Part shown: positions 1-9,237 of the stretch, piece after piece
Layout: each line of letters begins with the position of its first letter
How positions within the stretch are numbered: the stretch's first letter is position 1
Assembly (NCBI GenBank): GCA_020310875.1
Contig: CM035417.1
Coordinates: 110,874,648 to 110,938,647, forward strand
Reading direction: 5' to 3'
DNA length: 64,000 nucleotides
DNA from: Ceratopteris richardii
Taxonomy: Eukaryota; Streptophyta; Polypodiopsida; Polypodiales; Pteridaceae
The notes under the pieces: generated by a model
What the model was told of the DNA's origin: nothing
Seen by the model: the letters and a program-made list of their open reading frames with translations, nothing else
Database searches by the model: none
Position numbers and translations under genes: made by a program

Positions 1-456
1 CTCATCTTCATAATCCAGCTTGTACACAAGGCCATACTGAAAACCCTGTGTTGTCGTGATCTTTCCTCTCCCATACGCCCCTGCGAACACAAGAAGGACT
101 CCATTCTTTTCTTCAACATACTGAAGGCACCACTCCAGGTTTGTCATGTCTCACAGTGGACGATCTTTCCTTAAGACCTCTGCGTCCCTCGACCTATCCT
201 GCCTAGTTGTATCATCCTCAGGAATTTTGATGCTACTCTGTCCACCAGAGGATATTCCAACCGGATTGCTGGCCTTCTTAGAGGATAAGGATGCATGAAT
301 TCTCTTTGGTTTTGCTTGGTGACCAATGCCTTTGTCACGTTGCTGATCAGCAGAGCTCATGGTCACTCTTTGCTTCTTGAAGGGCCTCTCACTCTTGGAC
401 TCAGCATCCCTGAAGGGGCTTGGAAATATCAGCTCATACGTTATTGTGTTTTTCAA
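1..456 (-). pseudogene. unrecognised coding remnant, continues off the left edge
   Basis: On the minus strand an open frame runs from about 456 to a TGA at 151-153 (about 100 codons) and then continues in the same frame to the window edge with 50 more codons and no further stop. The first part is basic and Ser/Lys-rich (contains FKKQRVTMSS and SLSSKKASNP). The second part looks like a folded domain (contains LEWCLQYVEEKNGVLLVFAGAYGRGK). I do not recognise the family. The single in-frame stop suggests a broken gene or transposon ORF. A minisatellite lies directly upstream of the frame, and a TATA box with a short ORF lies upstream of that on the same strand. No ATG start can be defended, since the first in-frame start-like codon at 456 is a TTG. 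Confidence 0.35.
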
Positions 457-477
457 GGGTCCAAGTCGATGCTAGCC

Positions 478-899
478 AAGTCGATGCCTAGCATCGACTT
501 GCACCCTCAAGTCAATGCTTCGCATCGACTTGCACACAAAGTCGATGCCTTGCATCGACTTGCACCTAAAAGTCGATGCCTGGCATTGACTTCCACCTAA
601 AAGTTGATGTCTGGCATCGACTTTGCACCCTAAAGTCGATGCCTGGCATCGACTTTTAGGCCACATTCGATGCAAGGCATCGACCTTCCAGGTCCATGCT
701 AGGCATCGACTTGGGGGTGCAAGTCGATGCCAGGCATCGACTTGAGGGTACAACTCGATGCCAGGCATCGACTTGAGGGTGCAAGTCGGTGCCTAGCATC
801 GACTTACACCCTCAAGTCGATGCCTGGCATCGACTTGCACCTAAAAGTCGATGCCTGGCATCGACTTACACCATTAGGTCGATGCTTGGCATCGAGTTG
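478..899. repeat. hairpin minisatellite, about 14 units of 30 bp
   Basis: About fourteen head-to-tail units of 30-31 bp. Each unit is built on an imperfect 23-bp palindrome whose arms are AAGTCGATGCC and GGCATCGACTT around one central base. Units are separated by a 7-9 bp spacer. In roughly the first six units and the last four the spacer reads GCACC(C)T-like. Between units 8 and 11 it reads as the reverse complement (GAGGGTGC-like). Several arms carry transitions at TCGA. The tract yields spurious short ORFs on both strands, which are not genes. Confidence 0.9.
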
Positions 900-1017
900 T
901 ACCCTCATTGGATCTATATTTTAGGAGCTAAGAAAAATAAAAACCTAGAAAGCATACTATTTACTCAAACATACAAAAGGAATCTTTTAGGAATCTTTTT
1001 TTGTGGTATGATTTTTT

Positions 1018-1095
1018 CTAGCTCTTGGTACTCTTGCCAACATTCTTCTTCTCCATGAGAGTTGCCTTGCTGGTATGCTGAGCTCTGTGCTCCAT
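1018..1095 (-). CDS. possible short ORF (25 aa) downstream of a TATA box
   Basis: The ATG at 1095-1093 lies in a favourable start context (ACAACCATGG) and opens a 25-codon frame beginning MEHRAQHTSK and ending at TAG 1020-1018. It lies about 70 bp downstream of a minus-strand TATA box, with a purine- and CA-rich leader between them. It could be an upstream ORF, a first exon, or the start of a transposon transcript whose body includes the minisatellite and the frame at 1-456. The peptide resembles nothing I know, so a chance ORF is also possible. Confidence 0.25.
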   Translation of the reverse strand: MEHRAQHTSKATLMEKKNVGKSTKS

Positions 1096-2180
1096 GGTTG
1101 TCTGTGTTCTGTTGCTCTCTCTTGCTCGTGGATTTTGAAAATGAGAATGATCTCCTCCTCTGCTATTTATAGGCAATTGGGTAACTTGAACCAGAGACTA
1201 ATTGAATCTAACTGAATGAGTCCGGTTGCTAACTATATCTGTCAACTTATCTAACCAGGAAATACCACTCACACAAATAGGTTGTTTCACCTCGACTTTA
1301 ATGAAATATTCATAGAATCTTGCAACTATTTATATACATTTGCATGGAATTTACACTTCAATGGCAAGAGTATGGTATGTACATGAGGATGTATAATCTC
1401 ATGTATAAATTGTTTCTTAGAATCTCTTGCTTGGGAAAAAATCAAGTCTAAGTTGTGTTGAATATGGGAGATTAATGACATCTTTATAGTGTTATCCTTC
1501 TCACTTCACTTCAAATTCACATTTATCTTGTAACACATTGTTGAAATGGAAAATCAATGTATGAATAAACGTTCAAGTAAAGAACTTTGGGGTAATTTCA
1601 ACAAAATAGGTTGGTAATTTCAACAAAATAGCTTGGTAATTTCAAACGTCACTCATTGTCTTTGCATCCAACGTAGATTCAAAATTCATTTGAAAATCTT
1701 TTGTAACAAGCATATACTTAATTCTTACATATAATTCTTACATATACTTTTCCATATACTTCTTACAATAACATTTTCGTGTACCTCTTTTACACATAAT
1801 TCTTTTTTAATATACTTTCATCTACCTCTTTGAGATCTAGCCAAGACCACAATAAAACCTAATCCTTGAAATCTTGACCAAAGGTAAAATTTCTTCTTGT
1901 ATAGTCTTCAATGGCACTACTCCAAACAATTTTAATATCTAATCTAGCTGGAACTCAACTTGGATATATTTTGATTCACTCATAATGCTAAGACTCAATG
2001 ACTCATATCTAGTTAGAAATCAACTGTGTATCTCATCTTTCAAAAGTGAATCAAATCTTTGGTTCCCTTATTAGTGTATATTTGAGTAATTAAGTAATTT
2101 GATGTTTCATGTAATTTAATGTACTTTAATGAACTTTTGATTTCATATCTTCTTGATGTGACATTTGATGTGACATCTTC
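1096..2180. other. AT-rich intergenic stretch
   Basis: Apart from the TATA box at 1164-1171 there is no gene-like frame. A 26-bp unit (GGTAATTTCAACAAAATAG) occurs about 2.5 times at roughly 1590-1645. TTCTTACATATA-type words repeat at about 1720-1770. Confidence 0.5.
1164..1171 (-). promoter_or_regulatory. candidate TATA box (TATAAATA)
   Basis: The minus strand reads GCCTATAAATAGCAG here, a strong plant TATA match, followed by a leader without ATG for about 70 bp and then an ATG in good context at 1095. No other core element was identified. Confidence 0.4.
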
Positions 2181-2248
2181 ACTTGATCTCGGATTTCTAC
2201 TTATTTAAAAAGGTCAATCATCTTCAGTCTTCTGTGAACTCAGTGAAG

Positions 2249-4177
2249 ATGAGCTCAATCTTTTGTGTGGATGCTTGGGCATCAACTTCCTCTACTCATA
2301 TTGATATAGTTTCGGATTCATTGTTCTCAGTTGACCCTTTCCACAGAAGTGATGATCCCTATGGTTTAGAATGTGCTGATGATTCTATGTTTTCTGTTGA
2401 GTCATTTAAATTATCCAATTCACAGTGCAATGCTGCTCAACCAAATGCACCTCTTGATCTCCCATCTGATCCAACCATTGATCTCCCTTCTGACTCAACT
2501 ACATGTGGAGCAACAGAAAAGCAAAGCAAGCTCAATCTACAATTTAAAAGAAGGCCTCGTGAAGTAAGTCAAAAAAGATTTAACTTTCTTACTTCAGATA
2601 GACAGATTGCATTGGATATTGTGAAGCATTGTTGTGGTTTGAAATGTTTGTAGAATTTAGGAATGAAAAAACTAAAGCACCTAAGAGAAAAATTCCTCCA
2701 TTTAGATAGTGAAAGACAAGATATATACCTTATTTCTCGCATGCAAATGTTTTAGGATAACATGTTAGTAACACGTGTTGCTTTTGAATATTTCTTTAGT
2801 CAAGGGATGCGATGTTGTAGGGCTGCATTTAAAATTGCAATGGGTGTGGGAAGTTTTAGAATACATAGGGTTCAACAGGGGCTTTTGAATGGGGATCTCA
2901 TTTTGGATACGTTCCATGTTGGGACCAAAGGATCTGTTGGACGTCATGCAATGACTTGGATGATGAACTATTTTAGCTTGCATTGTGAGGTTATGCCTAC
3001 AACTGGAAGCTTGCACTTGTCAGATAACTTTACTCATCGAGAGGTATTTCAAATATATAGAGAAGACATGGAAAATAGAAATGAGAAGTATGTGTTGTAT
3101 CGTCACTTTACTCGATTATGGAAGGAAGAGTTTAACAATGTGTCTATTCCTCCTAAAGTTAGAATGGGTGAATGTTTAGTTTGCACCACTTTGAAAAACA
3201 TGGCAAAGGGGGCTACAACACCACAGGAAAAGAATAATTTTAAAAACCTTCTTAACAACCATCGTGAGAGTCAAGCTTTAGAGAGAAAGAAAGCAATTCA
3301 TCATCGAAGTAAAGCACTCAGAAATCCAGAGCGTTATACGTGTTTTTTGATCGATGGTATGGATTAAAAAAAAACTTGTTTGCCACATTTTTATCGCATC
3401 CCGAAGGACATTGGAGATGAAGTCCTTGTGCAAATGCATTTGGTTGGTGCTTTGGTATACAATGGAACTGTAATGTCCAAGTTTTTCTTCACATATCCGA
3501 ATGTGCATAATGATCCAAACCTTACAGTTACTGTCATTCATTGTGTTTTGCAATCATGGAAGGGTCTTTTGCCACCAACTCTATATTTGCAACTTGATAA
3601 TATTGCAAGAGAGAATAAAAATTCTACAGTCTTTGGATATTTAAGCATGCTTGTTGAAAAACAAGTACTTCAGAAGGTTAAGGTAAATTTCCTTCTGGTT
3701 GGCCACACTCATTATCACATTGATCAAGTGTTCAGTACTTTCTCTAAGAAGTTGGCACGTAACAATGCTTTTACTCTTCCAATTTTATCTGAGCTGATTT
3801 CAGAAGCATATACTCCAAAACCAAAAGTTCAACACCTCACACAGATTTATAACTTTAAGCACTTTTGCTCAATGGGCCTTGATAACAGTGCTAAGGTTTC
3901 GGCTCCATTGCACAATATTAGTTTCCACCATGTATTCTTGATGAGGAGGGTTGATGATATAACCCTTTTATTTACAAAGTAGTATTCATCTTCTCCTGGG
4001 TGGGAGCCTAAAGAGGGATGCAGATTCTTATTCTAAGTGCCTAATTTGTCTATAGTGTATGGCGCAGAACAATCACCATATGAAGATAAAAACAATACAG
4101 AAAGATGTGGAGATGTGGTTGATCAAAGTAAAAGCTGGATGCATGCACTCATTGGAAAGAAGAGACATATTGAGCGT
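2249..4177 (+). pseudogene. transposase-like (DUF7869-type) protein gene, 5' part, interrupted
   Basis: One frame with ATG at 2249 runs to 4177, broken by TAG 2651, TAG 2753, TAA 3365, TAG 3980 and TAA 4034. The protein has a Ser/Asp-rich N terminus (about 100 residues), a helical region, a Cys pair (GECLVCTTLKNM), then the signatures FLIDGMD, LQLDNIARENKN and VGHTHYHIDQVFSTFSKKL. From memory these match the domain I know as DUF7869, found in repeated, transposon-like genes of plants and aquatic animals; the family name is tentative. The Asp of DGMD, the Asp of LQLDN and the Asp of HIDQ are good candidates for an RNase H-fold metal site, but that is my inference. The gene continues at 9238-9459 after a retroelement inserted at 4177/4178. 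Confidence 0.65.
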
Positions 4178-4279
4178 TGTCGTAGAGATTTACATCTCTA
4201 CGTATCCACATCTTTACGTATCCACATCTTTACGTATCCACATCTAGTGTTTGATTAATCCAAATCTAAATAATTTTCT

Positions 4280-4382
4280 ACTGAGAATGTTGCAGATATT
4301 TTATCGAAGCATTGGCTAGAAATAGTCATGAGAAGATTTGCAATTACTGAAGATTGTACCATTATGACATCGCAGGGGGGAT
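4280..4382 (+). other. copia-like polyprotein tail plus purine tract inside the LTR
   Basis: Frame 4280 reads TENVADILSKHWLEIV followed by MRRF, which resembles the NVADxxTK...F C terminus of copia polyproteins. It is followed by a purine run (GCAGGGGGGAT) and then TGTTGGAAAAC at 4383, the usual start of a plant copia LTR. The same arrangement lies at the same offset in the 3' LTR (8104-8206). The simplest reading is that this LTR incorporates the 3' end of a copia element: pol tail, polypurine tract and start of its LTR. Confidence 0.5.
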
Positions 4383-4523
4383 TGTTGGAAAACAATATAC
4401 TATTGGTCCAATATTGTCCACTAAGTACAATCTAATATCACTCCTTCCTACAAGATGCTCTCAAGAAAAGACAGGCACGCAACAGCATATCTAGCAGTTC
4501 TCTTGGTCCTTTGTACAACAAGA

Positions 4524-4594
4524 GCGTGTTGGCGCAGTGGGTGGAGTCAAACTCTCTCAAACGGGTGACGCGAGTTCGATCCCCAATTGACGCA
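4524..4594 (+). promoter_or_regulatory. tRNA-like segment with Pol III A and B boxes in the 5' LTR
   Basis: TGGCGCAGTGG (4530-4540) fits the A-box consensus and GTTCGATCC (4574-4582) fits the B-box consensus. Their spacing is usual for a tRNA or SINE promoter. The ends GCGT and ACGC could pair as a partial acceptor stem, but the T-stem does not pair well, so this is a tRNA-derived relic and not a working tRNA gene. The copy in the 3' LTR keeps both boxes unchanged. Confidence 0.5.
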
Positions 4595-4771
4595 GGGCGA
4601 AAGACTTTTATGCTTTTGCTTTTATTAAAGGAACGAACAACGATCATAATTGACGGACGGATTTATTCCGATTGCGGAAAGTCGACGGAGTTGCGTTTTG
4701 ACATCGTTAGCGATCATAAGCGACTATGTTCCTTTTGCTTTATTATTTGCTTTTCAAGATGGACAAACTAC

Positions 4772-4803
4772 TATATAAGAATTAGCTTGGATCACTATAA
4801 AAG
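4772..4803 (+). promoter_or_regulatory. paired TATA boxes in the LTR
   Basis: TATATAAG at 4772-4779 and TATAAAAG at 4796-4803 are the best Pol II core-promoter candidates of the element. Both are repeated in the 3' LTR. Confidence 0.5.
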
Positions 4804-5507
4804 AAGCCTTCACCTAGAAGCCTTCACCTAGAGGCCTTCACCAATATCCAACACAAGCTATCTTCCTACAAGCTCTTGGAGGTTCTGAAGCTCTTGGAGG
4901 AGTTCTTGGAGGTGGAGTTGGAGGAGTTGGAGGACGGGTTCTCACACTCTTGAGGAGTGTTGGTCCACATCTTAGTGTGGAGGTTCTGCTCACATGATTG
5001 AGGAGGACATCATGATTTATGATGTTTTGGTAACTTATATCTGTTTCCGTTATCTGCATTATATTTGTATAGAAACATTATTATGAATTAATTGACTCTC
5101 CAACTTCCTCACATCTCTCTCGTTTCCAAACTCTCTTATGTTATCTGCATTATATTTGTACGAACACATTATTATGAATTAGTTGACTCTCCAATTTCCT
5201 CACATCTCTCTTATTTCCGATCTCTCTTATGATGTTAATGAATTGTATGTGTGATTTGAGTTATGATTTCATCTAATTATTTGTGAGCGTCTATATTTGA
5301 GTTCTACCTCTTAAGTTGCCCGAAGCACCCTGCGTGTACCATCTATTTGGAACACAAGCAGTTGGCCTGATCCACCCAACTGAGCCCTTCGCGACATTTG
5401 AACCCGACGTGAAATTGTTCCACGGCATTTGGCAATTAGGAGGTAGGATATCAAGCTCAATTACAGGTACACATATTTTACTTTTACGTTGATTATATTA
5501 GTGAACA

Positions 5508-6755
5508 ATGGGCAAAAAGGATGTTGCAAAACACACCACACAAGACATACGTTCTAGTGTGGAAGCATTAATTGAAAAGAAGTCTCCAGAATATGATGAA
5601 CAACTCAAAGATATGGAGTTACGAATAATTGCATCCATAAATGAAAAACTCGAGCCATTAACTTCATATATCTCAATGATGACTTCAATATTGGGGAAAA
5701 CTAATGAACTTATGAAATCATTAAATACACAATTTAATCAAGAATTTGGGAATTTAGAAAGAGCTGTTCACTATGAACTTTCAGATTTGATAGAGAGTAT
5801 GGAAAATCTATCTAATCATGTGAGAGAACTTGCAACATCAAAGACTATTAGCTATGAAAATTCAAGTTTGAAAGAAAATATTGAAATTATAACCAATCAA
5901 GTAAAAGAAATTACCACATGTAAGTGTAAATATGATCATCAAGTACAAAGTTTGTCTACTCAAGTCTTTGATAAAAGACATTCATCTGACCATAGAAGAT
6001 CTACCCCTAAGGCCACATATAGAAGATTAAATAGACCTATAAGATGCTTTTGGTGTGATCAATTTGGCCATATGTTTTGGGATTGTAATGCATATGAGAA
6101 TGCTTGTATACTTAAATTAGTTACTGAAGTTGATAAGAAAATTTGCAAATACCATGATCACTTGACTTTGCACTTGAACTTAGGAAGAGGTGGAATTAAA
6201 GAGTATTTTGCTCAAACAAAATCTAAGCCAAGATCATTTAGAAAACAATGGAAACCAAAGAGATACGATGATAAGAAATCTTCTGAACAAGAAACTATGA
6301 TAGAAATTGAGAATCAAGTTAAATGTTTTGAAGAAAAGAAAAGTAAACAAGTCAACTTGAATAAACATAAAGTTGAACCAATTTTGCAAGAAAGATTGGA
6401 AGAAGATGAGCAAGAATTTGAAAAGTCTGTACAATTGAATCAGAAACATGACAAATATTATGTACTATGTGATCCAAAGTTTCTAGAAAATGATAAATTA
6501 TTTGATCAAGAAAAGGTTAAGAACTTGAAAGTTCAAATGAACCATGATATTAACGATGAACAATCTATTAAAAGTGAACATGAAGATATCAATGAAATTG
6601 ATGAGAGCACAAGCAATGCTCAAAATATTAAAGAAAAGGAAAAACAATGGATTCAAGATGCTATCAAACAAATTGAACAAAATATTAAATATTCATCAAA
6701 GTCTTCTAAACCTTTATCTTTGCAAAAAAAAGAACAGGTTGAAGATGATCCATAA
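5508..6755 (+). CDS. gag-like protein with one zinc knuckle (415 aa)
   Basis: Intact ORF from ATG 5508 to TAA 6755, 112 bp after the 5' LTR. Residues 1-150 are charged and heptad-rich and probably form coiled coil. A CCHC zinc knuckle is at C180, C183, H188, C193 (CFWCDQFGHMFWDC). Residues about 230-410 are Lys/Glu-rich and again coiled-coil-like. No protease DSG or reverse-transcriptase motif is present. By analogy with other LTR elements it would form the capsid-like particle and bind the element's RNA. The combination of LTRs and a lone gag fits the class described as TR-GAG elements. The start is the first ATG in the frame. It could instead be a captured host gene, but the knuckle and position favour gag. 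Confidence 0.65.
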   Translation: MGKKDVAKHTTQDIRSSVEALIEKKSPEYDEQLKDMELRIIASINEKLEPLTSYISMMTSILGKTNELMKSLNTQFNQEFGNLERAVHYELSDLIESMENLSNHVRELATSKTISYENSSLKENIEIITNQVKEITTCKCKYDHQVQSLSTQVFDKRHSSDHRRSTPKATYRRLNRPIRCFWCDQFGHMFWDCNAYENACILKLVTEVDKKICKYHDHLTLHLNLGRGGIKEYFAQTKSKPRSFRKQWKPKRYDDKKSSEQETMIEIENQVKCFEEKKSKQVNLNKHKVEPILQERLEEDEQEFEKSVQLNQKHDKYYVLCDPKFLENDKLFDQEKVKNLKVQMNHDINDEQSIKSEHEDINEIDESTSNAQNIKEKEKQWIQDAIKQIEQNIKYSSKSSKPLSLQKKEQVEDDP

Positions 6756-7024
6756 GGAACAGGTGCTGATGATTGAAGAGATCCTTAGATAGGAAATGAT
6801 GAGTGAAATTGTAGTGAGGATGAATTGTAAAGCATGTTTTTTTATACTAATCTTGATGTTTTTCATGAGACAGGAACACACTTCTTTAAAATTATCTTTG
6901 ATAATAATGATGGATGAGATTATTGAGAGTGTTTGAGTGATTTGAGAGTATTATTTGATTGAAGAGTGAGAATTGAGTGTTGACTTTAATGCATTTTAGT
7001 CTTCTTTTCTTACTCTCCATTATT

Positions 7025-7870
7025 TGCACCATATTGAGTCTATCTTGCATTCAGAGTATGCATAAACCAATGTATATTCACATATATTTATTTCTTTAGC
7101 CTGCACAATCTACTTGCACTTGTAAACAAATTAAAAAAAAGGATGACATCCAATTTAAAAAACAGATATCAAAAATTCTGAAGAACCTCAACATCAACTT
7201 CCTCTTACCTACCTTTTGCACCATGATTTTTGGACCAATGCACTTAAAGTATGCATGGTAGGGTCTCACTACATGACCTTGCATCTAGGCACATTTTGAA
7301 CTTTACCCATGCACTTTGAGTGATTGTAAGGATTGTTGTATATATACATTGATATGTATGTGAGTGAGCGCACAAACTTCATCATCAAATGCCTTTTACC
7401 CTGATACTTGCACCATGTTTGTTTACTTATGCACTTAAAGTATGCATGGTAGGGTCTCACTACATGACCTTGCATCCAGGCACATTTTGAGCTTTACCCA
7501 TGCACTTTGAGTGATTGTAAGGATTGTTGTATATATACATTGATATGTATGTGAGTGAGCGCACAAACTTCATCATCAAATGCCTTTTACCCTGATACTT
7601 GCACCATGTTTGTTTACTTATGCACCTAAAGTATGCATGATAGGGTCTCATTACATAACCTTGCATCAAGGCACAGTTTTGAGATTTACCCATGCACTTT
7701 GAGTGATTGTAAGGATTGTTGTATATATACATTGATATGTATGTGAGTGAGAGCACATGCTTCGTCTACAAATGCCAATTACCTTATCTTTTGCACCATA
7801 TTTTAACCATGCATTTCCAAAGTATGCAATTGATAGGGCTACATTATATGGCCTTGCATAGGCACATTTT
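7025..7870 (+). repeat. 191-bp tandem array in the element's 3' internal region
   Basis: The word ATGCATGGTAGGGTCTCA recurs at 7251 and 7442, with variants at 7633 and 7824: an exact 191-bp step three times. A more degenerate unit starts near 7030. Units 2 and 3 are almost identical, including a TGTATATATACATTGATATG core. Minus-strand ORFs here are artefacts of the repeat. Confidence 0.85.
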
Positions 7871-8001
7871 TTATCTTCCCATGAACTTGACAGATGATTT
7901 CAAGATTCAATGTTCCTATGAAATGCCAGATTATTTTGAAGCAAAAAGAAGATTTGAAGATTGGCCCATCAAGGATGATGTGAAAGTTTAGTAGCGGCGA
8001 A

Positions 8002-9233
8002 TGTCGTAGAGATTTACATCTCTATGTATCCACATCTTTACGTATCCACATCTTTACGTATCCACATCCAGTGTTTGATTAATCCAAATCTAAATAATTT
8101 TCTACTGAGAATGTTGCAGATATTTTACCGAAGCATTGGCTAGAAATAGTCATGAGAAAATTTGCAATTACTGAAGATTGTACCAATATGACATTGCAAT
8201 GGGGATTGTTGGAAAACAATATACTATTGGTCCAATATTGTCCACTAAGTACAATCTAATATCACTCCTTCCTACAAGATGCTCTCAAGAATAGACGGGC
8301 ATGCAACAGCATATCTAGCAGTTCTGTTGGTCCTTTGTACAACAAGAGCGTGTTGGCGCAGTGGGTGGAGTCAAACTCTCTCAAACGGGCGACGCGAGTT
8401 CGATCCCCAATTGACGCAGCGCGAAAGACTTTTATGCTTTTGCTTTTATTAAGGAACGAACAACAATCATAATTGACGGACGGATTTATGCCGATTGCGG
8501 AAAGTCGACGGAGTTGCGTTTTGACATCGTTAGCGATCATAAGCGATTATGTTCATTTTGCTTTATTATCTGCTTTTCAAGATGGACAAACTACTATATA
8601 AGAATTAGCTTGGATCACTATAAAAGAAGCCTTCACCTAGAAGCCTTCACCTAGAGGCCTTCACCTAGAGGCCTTCACCAATATCCAACACAAGCTATCT
8701 TCCTACAAGCTCTTGGAGGTTCTGAAGCTCTTGGAGGAGTTCTTGGACGTGGAGTTGGAGGAGTTGGAGGAGGGGTTCTCACACTCTTGAGGAGTGTTGG
8801 TCCACATCTTAGTGTGGAGGTTCTGCTCACATGATTGAGGAGGACATCATGATTTATGATGTTTTGGTAACTTGTATCTGTTTCCGTTATCTACATTATA
8901 TTTGTATAGAAACATTATTATGAATTAATTGACTCTCCAATTTCTTCACATCTCTCTCGTTTCCAAACTCTCTTATGTTATCTGCATTATATTTGTATGA
9001 ACACATTATTATGAATTAATTGACTCTCCAATTTCCTCATATCTCTCTTATTTCCGATCTCTCTTATGATGTTAATGAATTGTATGTGTGATTTGAGTTA
9101 TGATTTCATCTAATTATCTGTGAGCGTCTATATTTGAGTTCTACCTCTTAAGGTGCCCGAAGCACCCTGCGTGTACCGTCTATTTGGAACACAAGCAGTT
9201 GGCGTGATCCACCCAACTGAGCCCTTCGCGACA
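8002..9233 (+). repeat. 3' LTR of the gag-only element
   Basis: Direct repeat of 4178-5396 with the same termini and internal parts. It has one extra 13-bp repeat unit near 8640-8675 and scattered substitutions. It is followed by GCGT, the target duplication, and then the resumed frame of the interrupted transposase-like gene. Confidence 0.85.
8348..8418 (+). promoter_or_regulatory. tRNA-like segment with Pol III boxes in the 3' LTR
   Basis: Same segment as at 4524-4594. The A-box-like TGGCGCAGTGG (8354-8364) and B-box-like GTTCGATCC (8398-8406) are identical to the 5' copy, while neighbouring bases differ. Confidence 0.5.
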
Positions 9234-9237
9234 GCGT

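Larger units (their letters stand above)
4178..5396 (+). repeat. 5' LTR of the gag-only element
   Basis: The LTR is bounded by the inverted termini TGTCG/CGACA. It contains three copies of a CTTTACGTATCCACAT unit near its start, a copia-like polyprotein tail and purine run (4280-4382), a tRNA-like segment (4524-4594), TATA boxes at 4772-4779 and 4796-4803, short AAGCCTTCACCTAG repeats, a GGAGTT-rich stretch, and two copies of a roughly 90-bp unit beginning TTATCTGCATTATA. Confidence 0.85.
4178..9233 (+). mobile_element. non-autonomous gag-only LTR retrotransposon (complete)
   Basis: Two direct repeats bound the element: 4178-5396 (1219 bp) and 8002-9233 (1232 bp). Both begin TGTCG and end CGACA. 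The flanking GCGT (4174-4177 and 9234-9237) is a 4-bp target duplication. The internal region (5397-8001) has one gag-like ORF and a 191-bp tandem array, and no protease, integrase or reverse transcriptase. Mobilisation therefore must use enzymes of another element. The LTRs differ at roughly 2-3 percent of positions by eye, plus a 13-bp copy-number change in the AAGCCTTCACCTAG repeats, so the insertion is not very recent. No convincing polypurine tract precedes the 3' LTR. Confidence 0.85.

Noticed and set aside
295-1058. ORFs across the minisatellite on both strands
   Set aside because: They are translations of the 30-bp palindromic repeat and have no independent coding features.
4524-4594. 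A functional tRNA gene in the LTR
   Set aside because: A and B boxes are present but the T-stem does not pair and the acceptor stem is only partly complementary.
4383-5396. LTR of the gag-only element starting at TGTTGG (4383)
   Set aside because: The direct repeat extends 205 bp further left in both copies, and only the TGTCG start at 4178 gives matching inverted ends and a flanking duplication. TGTTGG is treated as an internal, captured LTR start.
7096-7756. Minus-strand ORFs of 62-98 codons
   Set aside because: They repeat with the 191-bp tandem array and show no codon or domain signal.
7025-7870. CRISPR-like array
   Set aside because: Units are 191 bp, directly adjoining and similar throughout, without unique spacers. 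The genome is a plant.
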